Under the pieces are notes generated by a model. That model did not search any database. It was not told the origin of the DNA and was given only the letters and a program-made list of their open reading frames with translations. DNA of 63,067 nucleotides from Ereboglobus sp. PH5-10. GTDB lineage: Bacteria > Verrucomicrobiota > Verrucomicrobiia > Opitutales > Opitutaceae. Of this stretch, positions 26,081 to 38,310 are shown piece by piece. Where the stretch lies: positions 1 through 63,067 of the forward strand of contig NZ_JAQFIP010000016.1 in the NCBI RefSeq assembly GCF_029504735.1, given 5' to 3'. The position numbers and the translations under genes are program-made. Numbering within the stretch: position 1 is the first letter of the stretch; each line of letters begins with the position of its first letter.

Positions 26081-29000
26081 TCAGGTTCCGAGCACCAGCT
26101 TCACCGGGCCCAGCAGGCCGGACGGGAGCAGCGGCATTTTTTTCGGATCAACGGGGATGTTGGTGTAGGTGATGCGTTTTTCCTCGGGCAGCATCGCGTC
26201 GCCGACGAGGCGGTTGCGCCATTGGTTGACCACTTCGATCTCCAGCGTGTTCGCGCCGTCCTTGATCACGTCGGTCACATCAACACGCCACGGCGATGTC
26301 CACACGGTGCCGAAATCATGGCCGTTGAGTTTCACGCCGGCGATGTCGCGAACCGTGCCGAGGTCGATGAAAACGCGCGCGTCCTTGTCGAGGGAGCCTT
26401 TTTTATAATCGAAGCGTTTTGTATAAAACGCGGAGCCGGAATAATACTTGATGCCCGGCTCGGAGCGCTTCGTCCAATCCTCGAGCGCGGCAAACTCCAC
26501 CTTCGCGGGGCCGCCCCACGCGGGGTCGAACGTCACCGTCCACGCGCCGGTCAGCTCGGCGGCGTCGGCGTATTGCAGGGAGTTTTTCGCGCGGGCTTTT
26601 TTGGCGAGGCGGGAGGGCGACGCGGGGAACACGACGAAGAACGATTGGAAGGGCGCGAAGTCGAGCGACACAATCGTGCGCCCGCGCTCCTCGCGGTGCG
26701 CAGCGGCGCGCATGGCGCCGTCAACCGCGTTCCAGATTTCCGGCGCGCGTCCGGTCACGCGGAAGCCGCATTCCTGCGTTTGCGCGAGGGGCGAGAGGTT
26801 TGCGACGAGGTAGATTTCCGCGCCGTTTTTGCCGGGGACGCTGCGGTGGATGAAGTCCATTCCCGTGCGGCTCGCGTGCGCGACGCCGGTGGATTTGTCG
26901 GCGGCGGCGATGTTTTCGGAGCAGGAAAAATCGGGGCCGATGCCGTCCTTCGCAAGAATCTCGCGCAGCGTCACGCCCTGGAAAACGCGGCCGCGGCCGT
27001 ATTTGTTCGAGGTGCGGGTTTTTCCGTCGCAATCGCCCCAGACTTCGCGCGCGAGTTTTTTCACGGCGTCGTCGCACTTGGGATAATTTTTCATGCCCGG
27101 ATCTTTTTCCGGACGCGGCCCGGTGATCGTCGCGCCCGCCTTCACGAGCGCCTTTATTTTTTCCATCACCTCGACGGGCATGCGGTCGGTTTCGGGAAGC
27201 GCGAGCACGCGGTAGCTCATGCCGTCGGGCAGCGTGAGGCGTCCGTCCCTCGCCACCGAGAGGCGCGTGAGCAGCACCTCGGCGTTGCACACGTCGTAGT
27301 CGAAACCAAAGCCGAGCGAAGGATCGATGCGCTTGGGCGGAACGATGTTCGGCGCCCAGTCGCCGTTGTAATACAGCACGTCGGCGACAAACAATCCCTG
27401 GCGCAGCAGGTGCTGGCTTCGCCCGATGTATTTCAGGAACGCGCCGGCGTGGTGCCACCAGGTCACGTTTGGGTTGAAGTGCGTGCCCGCGTAGTATTCG
27501 TAGCCCGGTTTTCCGAGCGTGGACTTGGTGGCGGTCGTTGTGTGAATCGAGAAATGGTTGATGCCCTCGCAGAACGCGCGGTCGGCCTGCTGCTTGAGGT
27601 TGCCCGGATAATCCTGCCAGTGGCGCATCGTCGTGAACGATTCCGCCGACGCCGTTTTTTTGCCGTAAATGTGCGCGGCGGACGCGACCATTTTGGTGAC
27701 CTTGTTCTGGCCTTCCTCAAGGCGCGAGGTTCCGTAGCGGAGCTTGGGATCGAGGCCGCCGGGCTCGTCGTGACGCGTGCCCATCCAGAACTCGCCCATC
27801 GGGCGATCCGCGCGGCCAAGGTTCTTGAGAGTGTCCATGCACATCGTGCCGGAGCGGCTCGGCCCCGCCGACTCGTGCTGCGCCTCCATGCCAAGCTCGT
27901 GACACTTTTTGCCGAAGTAGGCGTAATGCCTGTCGGCCATGCAATCGGCGACGGTCTTCCGGTAGTCGTGCAGGAAGCGGTCGGAGATTTCCGCGCTGCC
28001 GACAATGAATCCGTTCATCACCGGCGTATAGGGACGCGGATCGTAACCGCGCCGCGCCTCGAACTCTTTCAAAATATCCTCGGTCCAGTTCGGAAAACCG
28101 TCCTCGAAACTGTCGCTGCAAAAATATTTCAGCGTGTTGCGTCCGTTGACTTTTCCACCCTCCAAAAACTTCTTGCCGATGTTCTCAAACTGAATGTCCA
28201 CCGGCTTGCTCGAGAGCCAGTCAACCGAAAGGCCGTCGGCCTCGGGCGGCGCGATCATGAGCCGCGAGCCGGTCATGCGATGCCCCGTGCGCACGATCAC
28301 CCAGCGACCGGCGGGAACGTCCCACCGCAGGCGTCCGTCGGCGGAAACCTTTGATGTCAAATCAACGACATTCTCCGGCGCGACCGGCTTGTCCGAGGGA
28401 AGCGACGGCCACGCACCGAGCGTCGGGCCGACCACGTCGCGCGCGGGCGCGTGGTTGCTCGCGTCGCGGCGGTTTGTTTTTGCGGGGAGAAACTCAAGCC
28501 GTTCCTTGTCGCTGAAACGCGCCGCGTCGCCCGCGTCGTCGCGAAACGCCACCACGCACGTGTCACGGTAATCGAGCTTTTCGAGCGGCAGGTCGATGTA
28601 GGCCTTGTAGCCGGGCGGATTAAAAACCTTGTCGTAACCGTCGCGGCCGCCCGGAAGCGGGAGCGCGCCGTCGAACTTCAACGGACCCTCGACAACATGC
28701 CGCGATTGCAAAAACCAGCGGCCCGAATAACGCGGCTCGATCCACGGCCCGCCCATGCACCAGCCGCCGCTCATGTTCACGCCGAACTCGATGCCGAGCC
28801 GGTCGGCCTCGCGCACGGCGTGCTTGTATAATTCCATCCACTCGCCGGACAAAAATGCCGCGCCCTTGAGCCGTCGGTTTGCCGGGCCGAGGTTGGTGGA
28901 GTTCACGAACAGCACCGTGCCGATTCCCTTCGCGGCGAACTCCTCGAGGTCGTGCGTGATGCCCGCCTTGTCCACCTGCCCGTCGATCCACCACCAGTAG

Positions 29001-29170
29001 CCGCCCGGGCGCGACGAGTCGGGGATGTTCACAAATTCCTCCGCGAGTGATCCGGCGCCGGACGCGCGCGCGCCCTTGCGGTCTGCCACTTTCGCGAGCA
29101 AGCCTGAATGGGGCGCGACCAGCGCGACCCCGGCCAGTGAACTGAGTTTAATAAAGTCTCTGCGTTTCAT
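26081..29170 (-). CDS. GH106-like glycoside hydrolase with Tat signal
   Basis: A 1029-residue enzyme with a twin-arginine signal (MKRRDFIKLSSLAGVALVAP), so it is probably exported folded. The catalytic part shares the order of motifs with its neighbour: RPGGYWWWIDGQVDKAGIT, GIGTVLFVNST, the GMSYRVLALPETDRMP region and a C-terminal galactose-binding domain (VKLNGHDFGTVWTSPWRVDV). It lacks the LamG-like insertion. Probable role: removal of alpha-L-rhamnose from polysaccharides. It sits 54 bp after hemC on the same strand, which looks accidental rather than functional. Confidence 0.82.
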   Translation of the reverse strand: MKRRDFIKLSSLAGVALVAPHSGLLAKVADRKGARASGAGSLAEEFVNIPDSSRPGGYWWWIDGQVDKAGITHDLEEFAAKGIGTVLFVNSTNLGPANRRLKGAAFLSGEWMELYKHAVREADRLGIEFGVNMSGGWCMGGPWIEPRYSGRWFLQSRHVVEGPLKFDGALPLPGGRDGYDKVFNPPGYKAYIDLPLEKLDYRDTCVVAFRDDAGDAARFSDKERLEFLPAKTNRRDASNHAPARDVVGPTLGAWPSLPSDKPVAPENVVDLTSKVSADGRLRWDVPAGRWVIVRTGHRMTGSRLMIAPPEADGLSVDWLSSKPVDIQFENIGKKFLEGGKVNGRNTLKYFCSDSFEDGFPNWTEDILKEFEARRGYDPRPYTPVMNGFIVGSAEISDRFLHDYRKTVADCMADRHYAYFGKKCHELGMEAQHESAGPSRSGTMCMDTLKNLGRADRPMGEFWMGTRHDEPGGLDPKLRYGTSRLEEGQNKVTKMVASAAHIYGKKTASAESFTTMRHWQDYPGNLKQQADRAFCEGINHFSIHTTTATKSTLGKPGYEYYAGTHFNPNVTWWHHAGAFLKYIGRSQHLLRQGLFVADVLYYNGDWAPNIVPPKRIDPSLGFGFDYDVCNAEVLLTRLSVARDGRLTLPDGMSYRVLALPETDRMPVEVMEKIKALVKAGATITGPRPEKDPGMKNYPKCDDAVKKLAREVWGDCDGKTRTSNKYGRGRVFQGVTLREILAKDGIGPDFSCSENIAAADKSTGVAHASRTGMDFIHRSVPGKNGAEIYLVANLSPLAQTQECGFRVTGRAPEIWNAVDGAMRAAAHREERGRTIVSLDFAPFQSFFVVFPASPSRLAKKARAKNSLQYADAAELTGAWTVTFDPAWGGPAKVEFAALEDWTKRSEPGIKYYSGSAFYTKRFDYKKGSLDKDARVFIDLGTVRDIAGVKLNGHDFGTVWTSPWRVDVTDVIKDGANTLEIEVVNQWRNRLVGDAMLPEEKRITYTNIPVDPKKMPLLPSGLLGPVKLVLGT

Positions 29171-29224
29171 AATGGTATCGTGTTTGAGGGTTATGTTTTG
29201 GGATTTGGTTTTGTTTGAGTTCGA

Positions 29225-30079
29225 CTAAAGATTAAGTCCCAAGCGTGCCAGCACGCGGCGGGCGGTTTCGTCGGGATTGTTGAAGTCCACAGGCGCAAGA
29301 GGAAAATTGTGCGAGCCGGTCTGCTCGTCGAAAAACCACAGCGTGTCGCGCGCGGCATGGGCGCCGAGCGCGGTGTGACACCCGCCGCCAAGCGCGGATT
29401 GGAAGGCGCGCTCGAGGGCGATGTGTCGCGCGGTTTCCGCGTCAAAATGCGGGGCGTATTTCGCGGCGTCGGCGGCGCGGCATTGCACGCCAATCGCGGC
29501 CTGGCCGACGGCGGGAACCATTGTCTCAAAACCAAGCGCGTGAAACTCCACGCCGGGCCAGTTGCCGATGCGCAGGCGCGCGAGCCCGGCGGCGGCAAGG
29601 ATGGTCGCGTCGGCCTCGCCATCGGCGATTTTGCGCAGGCGCGTGTCCACGTTGCCGCGAATCTGGGTGAATTGCGCGTCGGGAAAAAGTTTCGCGATTT
29701 GCAGTCGCCGGCGCGGGCTGCCGGTGGCGATTGTTTTCGGCGTGGTGACGCCGGCGCGGAGCACAAGCACATCGCCCGGATCGGCACGCGGGAGATACCC
29801 CGCGATGGCCAGCCCCTCGGGCATGTCACCGGGAAGGTCCTTTGTGGAATGCACCGCGATATCGGCGTCGCCATTAAAAAGCGCGTGCTCGAGCTCCTTT
29901 GTGAAGAGGCCCTTGCCGCCGCGTTCCTCGAGCGACCATTCGACACGCTGATCGCCGGTCGTCACAACCTTGAGAAGCCCGACCTCCACGCCAAGACAGG
30001 CGCGCAAACGAGCCGCGACCAATTCGGCTTGGGCAAGCGCAAGGGGACTTTTTCGGGTGGCGAGGGTGAGTTTTTTCAA
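29225..30079 (-). CDS. hemC: hydroxymethylbilane synthase (porphobilinogen deaminase)
   Basis: This cytoplasmic haem-pathway enzyme joins four porphobilinogens. The 284-residue product has the TRKSPLALAQAE start, the catalytic Asp in VHSTKDLP, TGSPRRRLQ and IRGNVDTRL substrate-binding motifs, and the dipyrromethane-cofactor Cys in GGGCHTALGAHA. The start codon is TTG (30079) with AGAGG eight bases upstream. It lies 93 bp after the superoxide dismutase gene on the same strand. No other haem-synthesis gene is adjacent. Confidence 0.95.
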   Translation of the reverse strand: MKKLTLATRKSPLALAQAELVAARLRACLGVEVGLLKVVTTGDQRVEWSLEERGGKGLFTKELEHALFNGDADIAVHSTKDLPGDMPEGLAIAGYLPRADPGDVLVLRAGVTTPKTIATGSPRRRLQIAKLFPDAQFTQIRGNVDTRLRKIADGEADATILAAAGLARLRIGNWPGVEFHALGFETMVPAVGQAAIGVQCRAADAAKYAPHFDAETARHIALERAFQSALGGGCHTALGAHAARDTLWFFDEQTGSHNFPLAPVDFNNPDETARRVLARLGLNL

Positions 30080-30172
30080 AACAACGGCCTCTTAAATGGA
30101 TCGCGACGCAAACTGCCAAGTCTGCTTTTTGTAAAACAGGCGATTTGGGGCGGGCAATCTTGAGGCCGTCAC

Positions 30173-30952
30173 CTACGGGCGGCCCGCGGCATAAAATTCG
30201 CCGCAGCGCGACCAGTTGACGACATTCCAAAATGCGGCGATGTAGTCGGCGCGGCGGTTCTGGTATTTCAAATAATACGCGTGCTCCCACACATCGAGGC
30301 CGAGCACGGGAACATCCCCGGAAAGAAGCGGCGAGTCCTGATTCGCGGATGTGGTGATCGCGAGCCTGCCCGCCTCGCGCGACACGACGAGCCACGCCCA
30401 GCCGCTGCCGAAACGCTTCATGGCGGCGTCGGCAAATTGCGCTTTGAATGCGTCGAGGCTGCCAAAGGTGCTTTCAATGGCGGAGCGCAGCGCGGTTTCG
30501 CCGGACGCCGGCGCGGAGTCTTTTGTCCGCGGCGCAAGTATCCGCCAGAAAAATGCGTGGTTGGCGTGACCGCCGACATTGTTGCGCAACGCGGTGCGAA
30601 GCGGTTCGTCGATGGCATTGCCGTTGATACGCGAAAGCAGCTCCGCGATGTCGAGCTTTTGAAGCGCGGGGTGCGAGGCGAGCGCGTTGTTGGCGTTGGT
30701 GACGTAGGCCTGATGGTGTTTGCCGTGATGAATCTCCATCGTGCGCGCGTCGATGTGCGGCTCGAGCGCCGCGCAATCAAAACCGAGCGGCGGAAGCGCG
30801 AAAGGATAAGTGACGCCGGATTTGGGGGCGGACGACCCCGAGGGCGTTGCGCCAAGTTCGGGCGAGAAAAGATTGAGGCCGAGCAGCGAGGCGGACACAC
30901 CGAGTGTCTTAATCGCGGAGCGACGGGTGATTTGAGAGGGTTTTGTGTTCAT
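30173..30952 (-). CDS. sodA: Mn/Fe superoxide dismutase with Tat signal peptide
   Basis: This enzyme converts superoxide to peroxide and oxygen. All four metal ligands are visible: His75 (MEIHHGKHH), His132 (GGHANHAFFW), Asp220 and His224 (DVWEHAYY). The Gln in ANQDSP is typical of manganese forms. The N-terminus has a twin-arginine signal (ITRRSAIKTLGVSASLLGL), so the enzyme should be exported already folded, which is unusual for this mostly cytoplasmic family. It is divergent from the SGNH hydrolase gene. Confidence 0.92.
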   Translation of the reverse strand: MNTKPSQITRRSAIKTLGVSASLLGLNLFSPELGATPSGSSAPKSGVTYPFALPPLGFDCAALEPHIDARTMEIHHGKHHQAYVTNANNALASHPALQKLDIAELLSRINGNAIDEPLRTALRNNVGGHANHAFFWRILAPRTKDSAPASGETALRSAIESTFGSLDAFKAQFADAAMKRFGSGWAWLVVSREAGRLAITTSANQDSPLLSGDVPVLGLDVWEHAYYLKYQNRRADYIAAFWNVVNWSRCGEFYAAGRP

Positions 30953-31065
30953 GAATTCAAAGTCCGCCCTGTCATGCGCGCGCGCAACCCTTCCGCGTCG
31001 AAAGTTCGTCGAAATTGGGTATTTTCAAAGGCGATTAACAACAATAATGACTTTCCCCGAATCTT

Positions 31066-31755
31066 ATGAAAACACTCCCAAAAAAATCATTCCTGATTGT
31101 CGCCCTGTTTTTAACTCTCGCCCATGCGATCTCGCCGGCCGCCGTCAACCCAAGGCACGAACGCTGGAAAAAGGACATCGCCGCATTCGAGAAACAAGAC
31201 CGCGAAAACCCGCCCGTGCAAGGCGGCGTGCTGTTCCTCGGCAGCTCGAGCATCCGGTTATGGAAAACGCTCGCCGAGGATTTTCCCGGCGTGCCCGTGC
31301 GCAACCGCGGATTCGGCGGCTCGCGAGTCGCAAACTGCACGTATTATTTTGACAAGCTCGTGATGCCGGCGAAGCCGCGCTTGATTGTCTTTTTCAGCGG
31401 CGGCAACGACATCAACGCCTGGGAAACGGCGGAGGAGGTGGCATCGGACTTCCGCGCGTTTTGCGCGGAGCTGCACAAGAAGCTGCCCGAAACCAAGTTG
31501 ATTTACATTTCGATCCCCATCACCGAGAGCCGCGTGATGCAGCGTTCCACAATCGCGCTGGCAAACACCTACCTCTCCGTGTTCTGCCACTCTGATCCGA
31601 GACTGACGTTTCTCAACATGAACGACCACATCCTCACGCCCGAGGGCAACGTGCGCCCGGAATATTACCTCGCCGACAAGCTTCACATGAACGAGGCCGG
31701 CTACGCCCTTTGGGCCAGGGTGCTGCGCCCGATGGTGACCGCCGCGCTCAAGTAA
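31066..31755 (+). CDS. secreted SGNH/GDSL-family hydrolase
   Basis: A 229-residue exported esterase-type enzyme (signal KSFLIVALFLTLAHAISPA). The four SGNH blocks are present: LFLGSSSIRLW with the nucleophile Ser, the Gly in RGFGGS, the Asn in SGGNDIN, and the Asp/His pair in ADKLHMN. Such enzymes often remove acetyl groups from polysaccharides, which would fit the nearby glycoside hydrolases, but the substrate cannot be read from the sequence. It is followed by a good terminator. Confidence 0.88.
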   Translation: MKTLPKKSFLIVALFLTLAHAISPAAVNPRHERWKKDIAAFEKQDRENPPVQGGVLFLGSSSIRLWKTLAEDFPGVPVRNRGFGGSRVANCTYYFDKLVMPAKPRLIVFFSGGNDINAWETAEEVASDFRAFCAELHKKLPETKLIYISIPITESRVMQRSTIALANTYLSVFCHSDPRLTFLNMNDHILTPEGNVRPEYYLADKLHMNEAGYALWARVLRPMVTAALK

Positions 31756-31798
31756 ATATCCGGAGTCAAGACACGCCCAAGGGCGTGCCGTATTTTCA

Positions 31799-31830
31799 GC
31801 GCCGGGGAAAACACACACCGGCGCGTTTTT
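31799..31830 (+). terminator. intrinsic terminator of the SGNH hydrolase gene
   Basis: Stem GCGCCGG (31799-31805) with CCGGCGC (31818-31824) followed by GTTTTT. It lies just before the end of the convergent STAS gene. Confidence 0.75.
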
Positions 31831-31836
31831 GCGCGC

Positions 31837-32388
31837 CTATTTTTGCTCGACGCGGTTTTTCAGGAACGCGACCACATCCTGAAACTTCGAGCGGTTGCCC
31901 TCGTCGGCGGCGAGAAGGTTTTCGTGCGCTTCGAGCGCGAGCCTGGCGTGATCGAGTTCCGTCATCGCCCTGGCCGAAAGCGGTGTGTTTGGCGCGCCGA
32001 AGTTCATCGGAAAATCGCCGCACTCCACCGTGGCCAAATGCTGCAAACCGAGGTTGCGCGCGAGTTCGAGATTGCGCTTGCCCATGCGCGCCAGCACCAG
32101 CGAGCCGGAATCGCACTTGCGCAACTTTAACGCCGCGCCCGCGAGCACGCCCAGAAAGGTGCTGTCCATGCTCTCACAGTCTTGGAAATCGATCACGAAA
32201 CGGGTTTTTCCCTGCCTCATGCACTCCGAAATAAAATCGTTTATTGTCGCGCTGTTTTGAAACGAGGCGCGTCCGGTGATGCGTATCACGACCGGATCGG
32301 AATAGGCGTCGACAAGATAAACTGGTTTTGCGGTTTCCGGCATTGGATTTGGTTTTTCCTTCGCAAGAGGTCGCGAATCGTCAGGCAA
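31837..32388 (-). CDS. STAS-domain protein (anti-sigma-factor-antagonist type)
   Basis: A protein of up to 183 residues. The STAS fold covers about residues 22-125 with the phosphorylation-site-like motif FQDCESMDSTFLG. SpoIIAA-type STAS proteins switch partner kinases or sigma regulators through a Ser in this motif. The C-terminal 50 residues form an extra charged helical region. No partner kinase or sigma factor is nearby. A second Met at 32343 (MPETAKP) is a more typical start for the family. Confidence 0.8.
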   Translation of the reverse strand: MPDDSRPLAKEKPNPMPETAKPVYLVDAYSDPVVIRITGRASFQNSATINDFISECMRQGKTRFVIDFQDCESMDSTFLGVLAGAALKLRKCDSGSLVLARMGKRNLELARNLGLQHLATVECGDFPMNFGAPNTPLSARAMTELDHARLALEAHENLLAADEGNRSKFQDVVAFLKNRVEQK

Positions 32389-32392
32389 ATTT

Positions 32393-32466
32393 TCGGACAG
32401 AATTAACAGGCTGGAGAGAATGAATTCTTCGCTTGGTTTGCATTCTGTCCATTCTGTTAATTCCGC
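32393..32466. repeat. palindromic word-repeat element between acnA and STAS gene
   Basis: The left arm CGGACAGAATTAACAG and the right arm CATTCTGTCCATTCTGTTAA are inverted copies of an AACAGAATGGACAGAATG word series around a centre of about 30 nt. The layout matches the other palindromic word elements in the window. Confidence 0.65.
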
Positions 32467-32480
32467 CCCTAAAAACAGGC

Positions 32481-35273
<2,793 letters not shown>

Positions 35274-35301
35274 GTGTCGAAAAATTGGATATGAAAAATA
35301 A

Positions 35302-35357
35302 ACCCATCTGTCTGATCCGACAGATGGGTTTGGGCAACATTCAATGAAGATTTTTTA
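35302..35357 (-). terminator. stem-loop with conserved flank, probable terminator of the 35479 gene
   Basis: Read on the minus strand: TTCATTGAATGTTGCCCA, then the stem AACCCATCTGTC with GACAGATGGGTT, then TTATTTTT. The same flank and a stem with compensatory base changes occur after the peroxiredoxin gene (38461-38510). It lies between the glycosidase gene and the acnA start. Confidence 0.7.
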
Positions 35358-35373
35358 TTCCCCCCGAGTTTGC

Positions 35374-35471
35374 AGGGGCGCACCTGGCGTGCGCCCTCGT
35401 ATGCGAAAAACTGTTTGCGTGCGCAGCCCCAAAGCGGGCTGACGCGAGGGCGCACGCCAGGTGCGCCCCTA
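35374..35471. repeat. large REP-like inverted repeat
   Basis: Arms of about 26 nt: GGGGCGCACCTGGCGTGCGC and its inverse GCGCACGCCAGGTGCGCCCC, separated by about 45 nt. A one-armed relative (GGGGCGCACCTTGCGTGCGC) lies at 40317. Confidence 0.85.
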
Positions 35472-35478
35472 CGGCGTT

Positions 35479-38310
35479 TCACGGCACTTTTGAAATTCCC
35501 TCAAATTTGACCGACCAGGAACCGTCCTTCGGAAAGCCCGGCGCGGCTCCCTCGGAGCCTTCCCATCCGGCGCTCATCAGCGCCACCGCCCAGAGCAGGC
35601 CTCCGTTGCCGGGAAGATACCAACCGGCGTTGTAGCCCGCGGGTGTGTAGGCGTTCAAGGGGGCGTCGAAGAGCAGCCAGTCCACCGCCTCCTTGTCGCG
35701 GCCCAGGCGCGCGGCGGTCATCGCAAGCATGGGGTAGTCGCAGCCCCAAAGGTTGCCCTTCCAGTCGCCGCTTCGCAGGCCGGCGGAGATTTTGTCATAG
35801 GTGCGCTCCATGATTTTCGGGTCTATCAACGGCCCTCTCACGCAGCCGTAAACCTCCAGCCAGGCGGGGCGCAGGAATCGTCCGTTCGGCATTCTGTCCC
35901 ATGTCTCCGGATGCGATTCCGCGTCGATGTAAACGCCGTCAACGACGGGCGGCTTGGAAATGTGCTTCAACACATGGGCGATTTTTTCGTCCTCGGGCAT
36001 GCCGAGGCGCGCGCGCCATTTTTGCGCGATTTGCAGGGCGATCGCCCAGTAATTCAACTCACTCGTCGAGTTCCAGCAATCAAAGCCGCGCGTGCCTTCC
36101 GCCCCGCTCATCAAGGGCGGCCCCAGCACGTATCGTTGCGAGGCGTCGTCCCAATAAAGAAAATCGAGCATCATTTCCGTGGTTTCAAAAATGATGTCCT
36201 TCCACTTGCGCAACGTCTCCGCCGACGGATCGGCTCCGTAGGAAAGCTCCGCCAAGTAGAACGGATGCACGTTTTGGGTAATTCGGTTCGGCCCGTGATC
36301 CCAGCTTTCCCAACGCCCGAAAGGGTCCGGCGTCTTCAACCACTTCGCGCCCTTGAGCCCCTCGGCCGCGGCCTCCGCCCGAGCGGATTTCAGGCCGATT
36401 TTGTTAAACCATTCCACCCAGCCCTTCAAAAGCTCCCCCCTGCCCCAGAAGAAATACGGCGCGCCGTGCCAGGCGGTCATTTCAAGGTGGAATTTGCCGC
36501 ACCAGTGATCCGTCGCGAGCAAGCCCGCCTCGGAAGGCGGCATGGAGCCCGCCGAATTGGCCGCCATCAGGAATTGCGACAACACCACCCTGCGCTCAAG
36601 TTCCTTCCAACGCGGGTCGGCGCTTGCCGAAAAATCCGCGATCCCGCCGTTGTTCCAAAAGGCGTTCCAGTGTTTTTGGGCGGCGGCCTTCATCCTGCCA
36701 AACTCCGCCCCGGCCTTCGTCAGACGGAATTTTTTCACCCTGTCCAAGCCGTAGTCCGAGGCGTTTTCGGTGTTTTGCAAATTTTCAAATATCGCGGTGA
36801 ACTCCGCGGATTCCGAATTTCCGGAACGCATAAACACCGTGTGCTCCCTCGTGATGTCCCCAAAATTCTCCCCGCCCTTGGAAACGGAAAAGCCCTTTGT
36901 CCCGCAAAGGCGAACCATGTATTTCCCGCCGTCGTCCATTTCCCTGATTACGCGGAACTCGCCCCGCCCGTGATTTTCCAAAACCGTTTTGTGGCCCTCG
37001 ACGCGGTCAAAGACGCTGGAGAAATTTGGATCGGGCCGCGCCTTGCGCCGCAGCGACAATTGCGTGCGCAACGGGTAGCCGAAAGTCAAAACCACGCCGA
37101 GCCTGCCATCCCTCAACAGCGCGGAATCGACACGCACGCCCACCGCGTCGGCATCCGGATGCACGGTGCTGACCACACTCACGCGCTCCCCGAGATATTC
37201 AAAGACGCTCTCCACCCTCCCGTTCCAAAGGTCGAGTTTCCGTGAAACTATTTTGACGTCATCGGGCTTGATTTGAGCGCCGTCCATTCCCCTGAAGGCG
37301 ATGCGGCAAAGGTTCATCATGTGCGGGTTGTCATAATACCACCTGATAGCCGCGGTCTCCTGTTTTGTGCGGGCAACCTTCGCGCCGGAACCACGCGCAA
37401 GATAGTTAAACACGCGCCCGTGGGAATCCACGGGATACCGTGTTTGATTGCCCGCCTCAAAACCCTCGGGTTGCGGAAAACTGTGCCAGGCCCAGTGCGC
37501 CATCGTGTTCCCCGCGAAAGTCTGCAACCCCGTGGCGTCGCAGTTAAACGCAAACTCCCCGTTGCCAAGCGTCATGACGCCCAGCGTCTCGTTCCAAACA
37601 GGCGAGTTCCTTTCGACAACCGCTTTCCTGTCTATCTTTCCGCCCCCCGCCTCCAAATTTTCAAAAAGAGAAGGCATCCCTGTTTTCTCTTCGTTATCAG
37701 AAGTGACTTCCTTAGCAGGCAGGGAGACTTCTGCCCTGTTGGACGCGACACTATTTTCTCCCACTCCATATTTTGCTTTCAGCCTCTGCATGAATGCCTC
37801 CAAACGCTCCATTCTATATGTCCGGGATTGAATAGGCACGATCATACTTCTTATCTTAATATCTCTAGCCTCCGCGCTGAGGTTCGTATCATTGCTATTA
37901 ATATAATCTTGATATTCTTTTTTAGAGATCGTTACAAATTTCCCAAGTTTTGAATATAACTTTTCTGCCACTGCGTAGGCACCTGCCGGATCTGCATCAC
38001 CCGTTATATCAAGCACGATGCTCATGTCACCCCTACCTTCGTTGTAGGCACGGAAATTATGCTCATTATCCAAATCCTTTAACAAATAATCATGGGCATA
38101 CGGAGCGTTTTCCTTGAGGTATACTCGCATTCCCCTCAGATATTCCAGCTCCTCTTTTCCTAATTTTTCGCCATAAGCCTCGTTCGCCAAAATATAACCA
38201 GTAACGCTGTCAACGACTTGCCCAAGGGAACGGTTGCCATAGGGTGGCACTTGCCCATACGCCAAACCCAGAATCGAAAAATAAAATATTAGTATGTTTA
38301 TTATTTTCAT
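35479..38310 (-). CDS. secreted six-hairpin glycosidase (GH65/GH95-like) with unknown N-terminal domain
   Basis: A 943-residue exported protein (signal IINILIFYFSILGLAYG). The C-terminal half (about residues 555-880) looks like an (alpha/alpha)6-barrel glycosidase, with HLEMTAWHGAPYFFWGRGEL reading as FHLEMTAWH and a WESWDHGPNRITQNVHPFYL region. A beta-sandwich part (about 215-540, with VWNETLGVMTLGNGEFAFN) precedes it, as in GH65- and GH95-type enzymes. Residues about 20-215 are a helical, charged domain I do not recognise. The DNA encoding it (37670-38310) is visibly more AT-rich than the rest, which suggests a fusion of different origin. Substrate unknown; the neighbourhood suggests plant polysaccharide. 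Confidence 0.7.
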   Translation of the reverse strand: MKIINILIFYFSILGLAYGQVPPYGNRSLGQVVDSVTGYILANEAYGEKLGKEELEYLRGMRVYLKENAPYAHDYLLKDLDNEHNFRAYNEGRGDMSIVLDITGDADPAGAYAVAEKLYSKLGKFVTISKKEYQDYINSNDTNLSAEARDIKIRSMIVPIQSRTYRMERLEAFMQRLKAKYGVGENSVASNRAEVSLPAKEVTSDNEEKTGMPSLFENLEAGGGKIDRKAVVERNSPVWNETLGVMTLGNGEFAFNCDATGLQTFAGNTMAHWAWHSFPQPEGFEAGNQTRYPVDSHGRVFNYLARGSGAKVARTKQETAAIRWYYDNPHMMNLCRIAFRGMDGAQIKPDDVKIVSRKLDLWNGRVESVFEYLGERVSVVSTVHPDADAVGVRVDSALLRDGRLGVVLTFGYPLRTQLSLRRKARPDPNFSSVFDRVEGHKTVLENHGRGEFRVIREMDDGGKYMVRLCGTKGFSVSKGGENFGDITREHTVFMRSGNSESAEFTAIFENLQNTENASDYGLDRVKKFRLTKAGAEFGRMKAAAQKHWNAFWNNGGIADFSASADPRWKELERRVVLSQFLMAANSAGSMPPSEAGLLATDHWCGKFHLEMTAWHGAPYFFWGRGELLKGWVEWFNKIGLKSARAEAAAEGLKGAKWLKTPDPFGRWESWDHGPNRITQNVHPFYLAELSYGADPSAETLRKWKDIIFETTEMMLDFLYWDDASQRYVLGPPLMSGAEGTRGFDCWNSTSELNYWAIALQIAQKWRARLGMPEDEKIAHVLKHISKPPVVDGVYIDAESHPETWDRMPNGRFLRPAWLEVYGCVRGPLIDPKIMERTYDKISAGLRSGDWKGNLWGCDYPMLAMTAARLGRDKEAVDWLLFDAPLNAYTPAGYNAGWYLPGNGGLLWAVALMSAGWEGSEGAAPGFPKDGSWSVKFEGISKVP

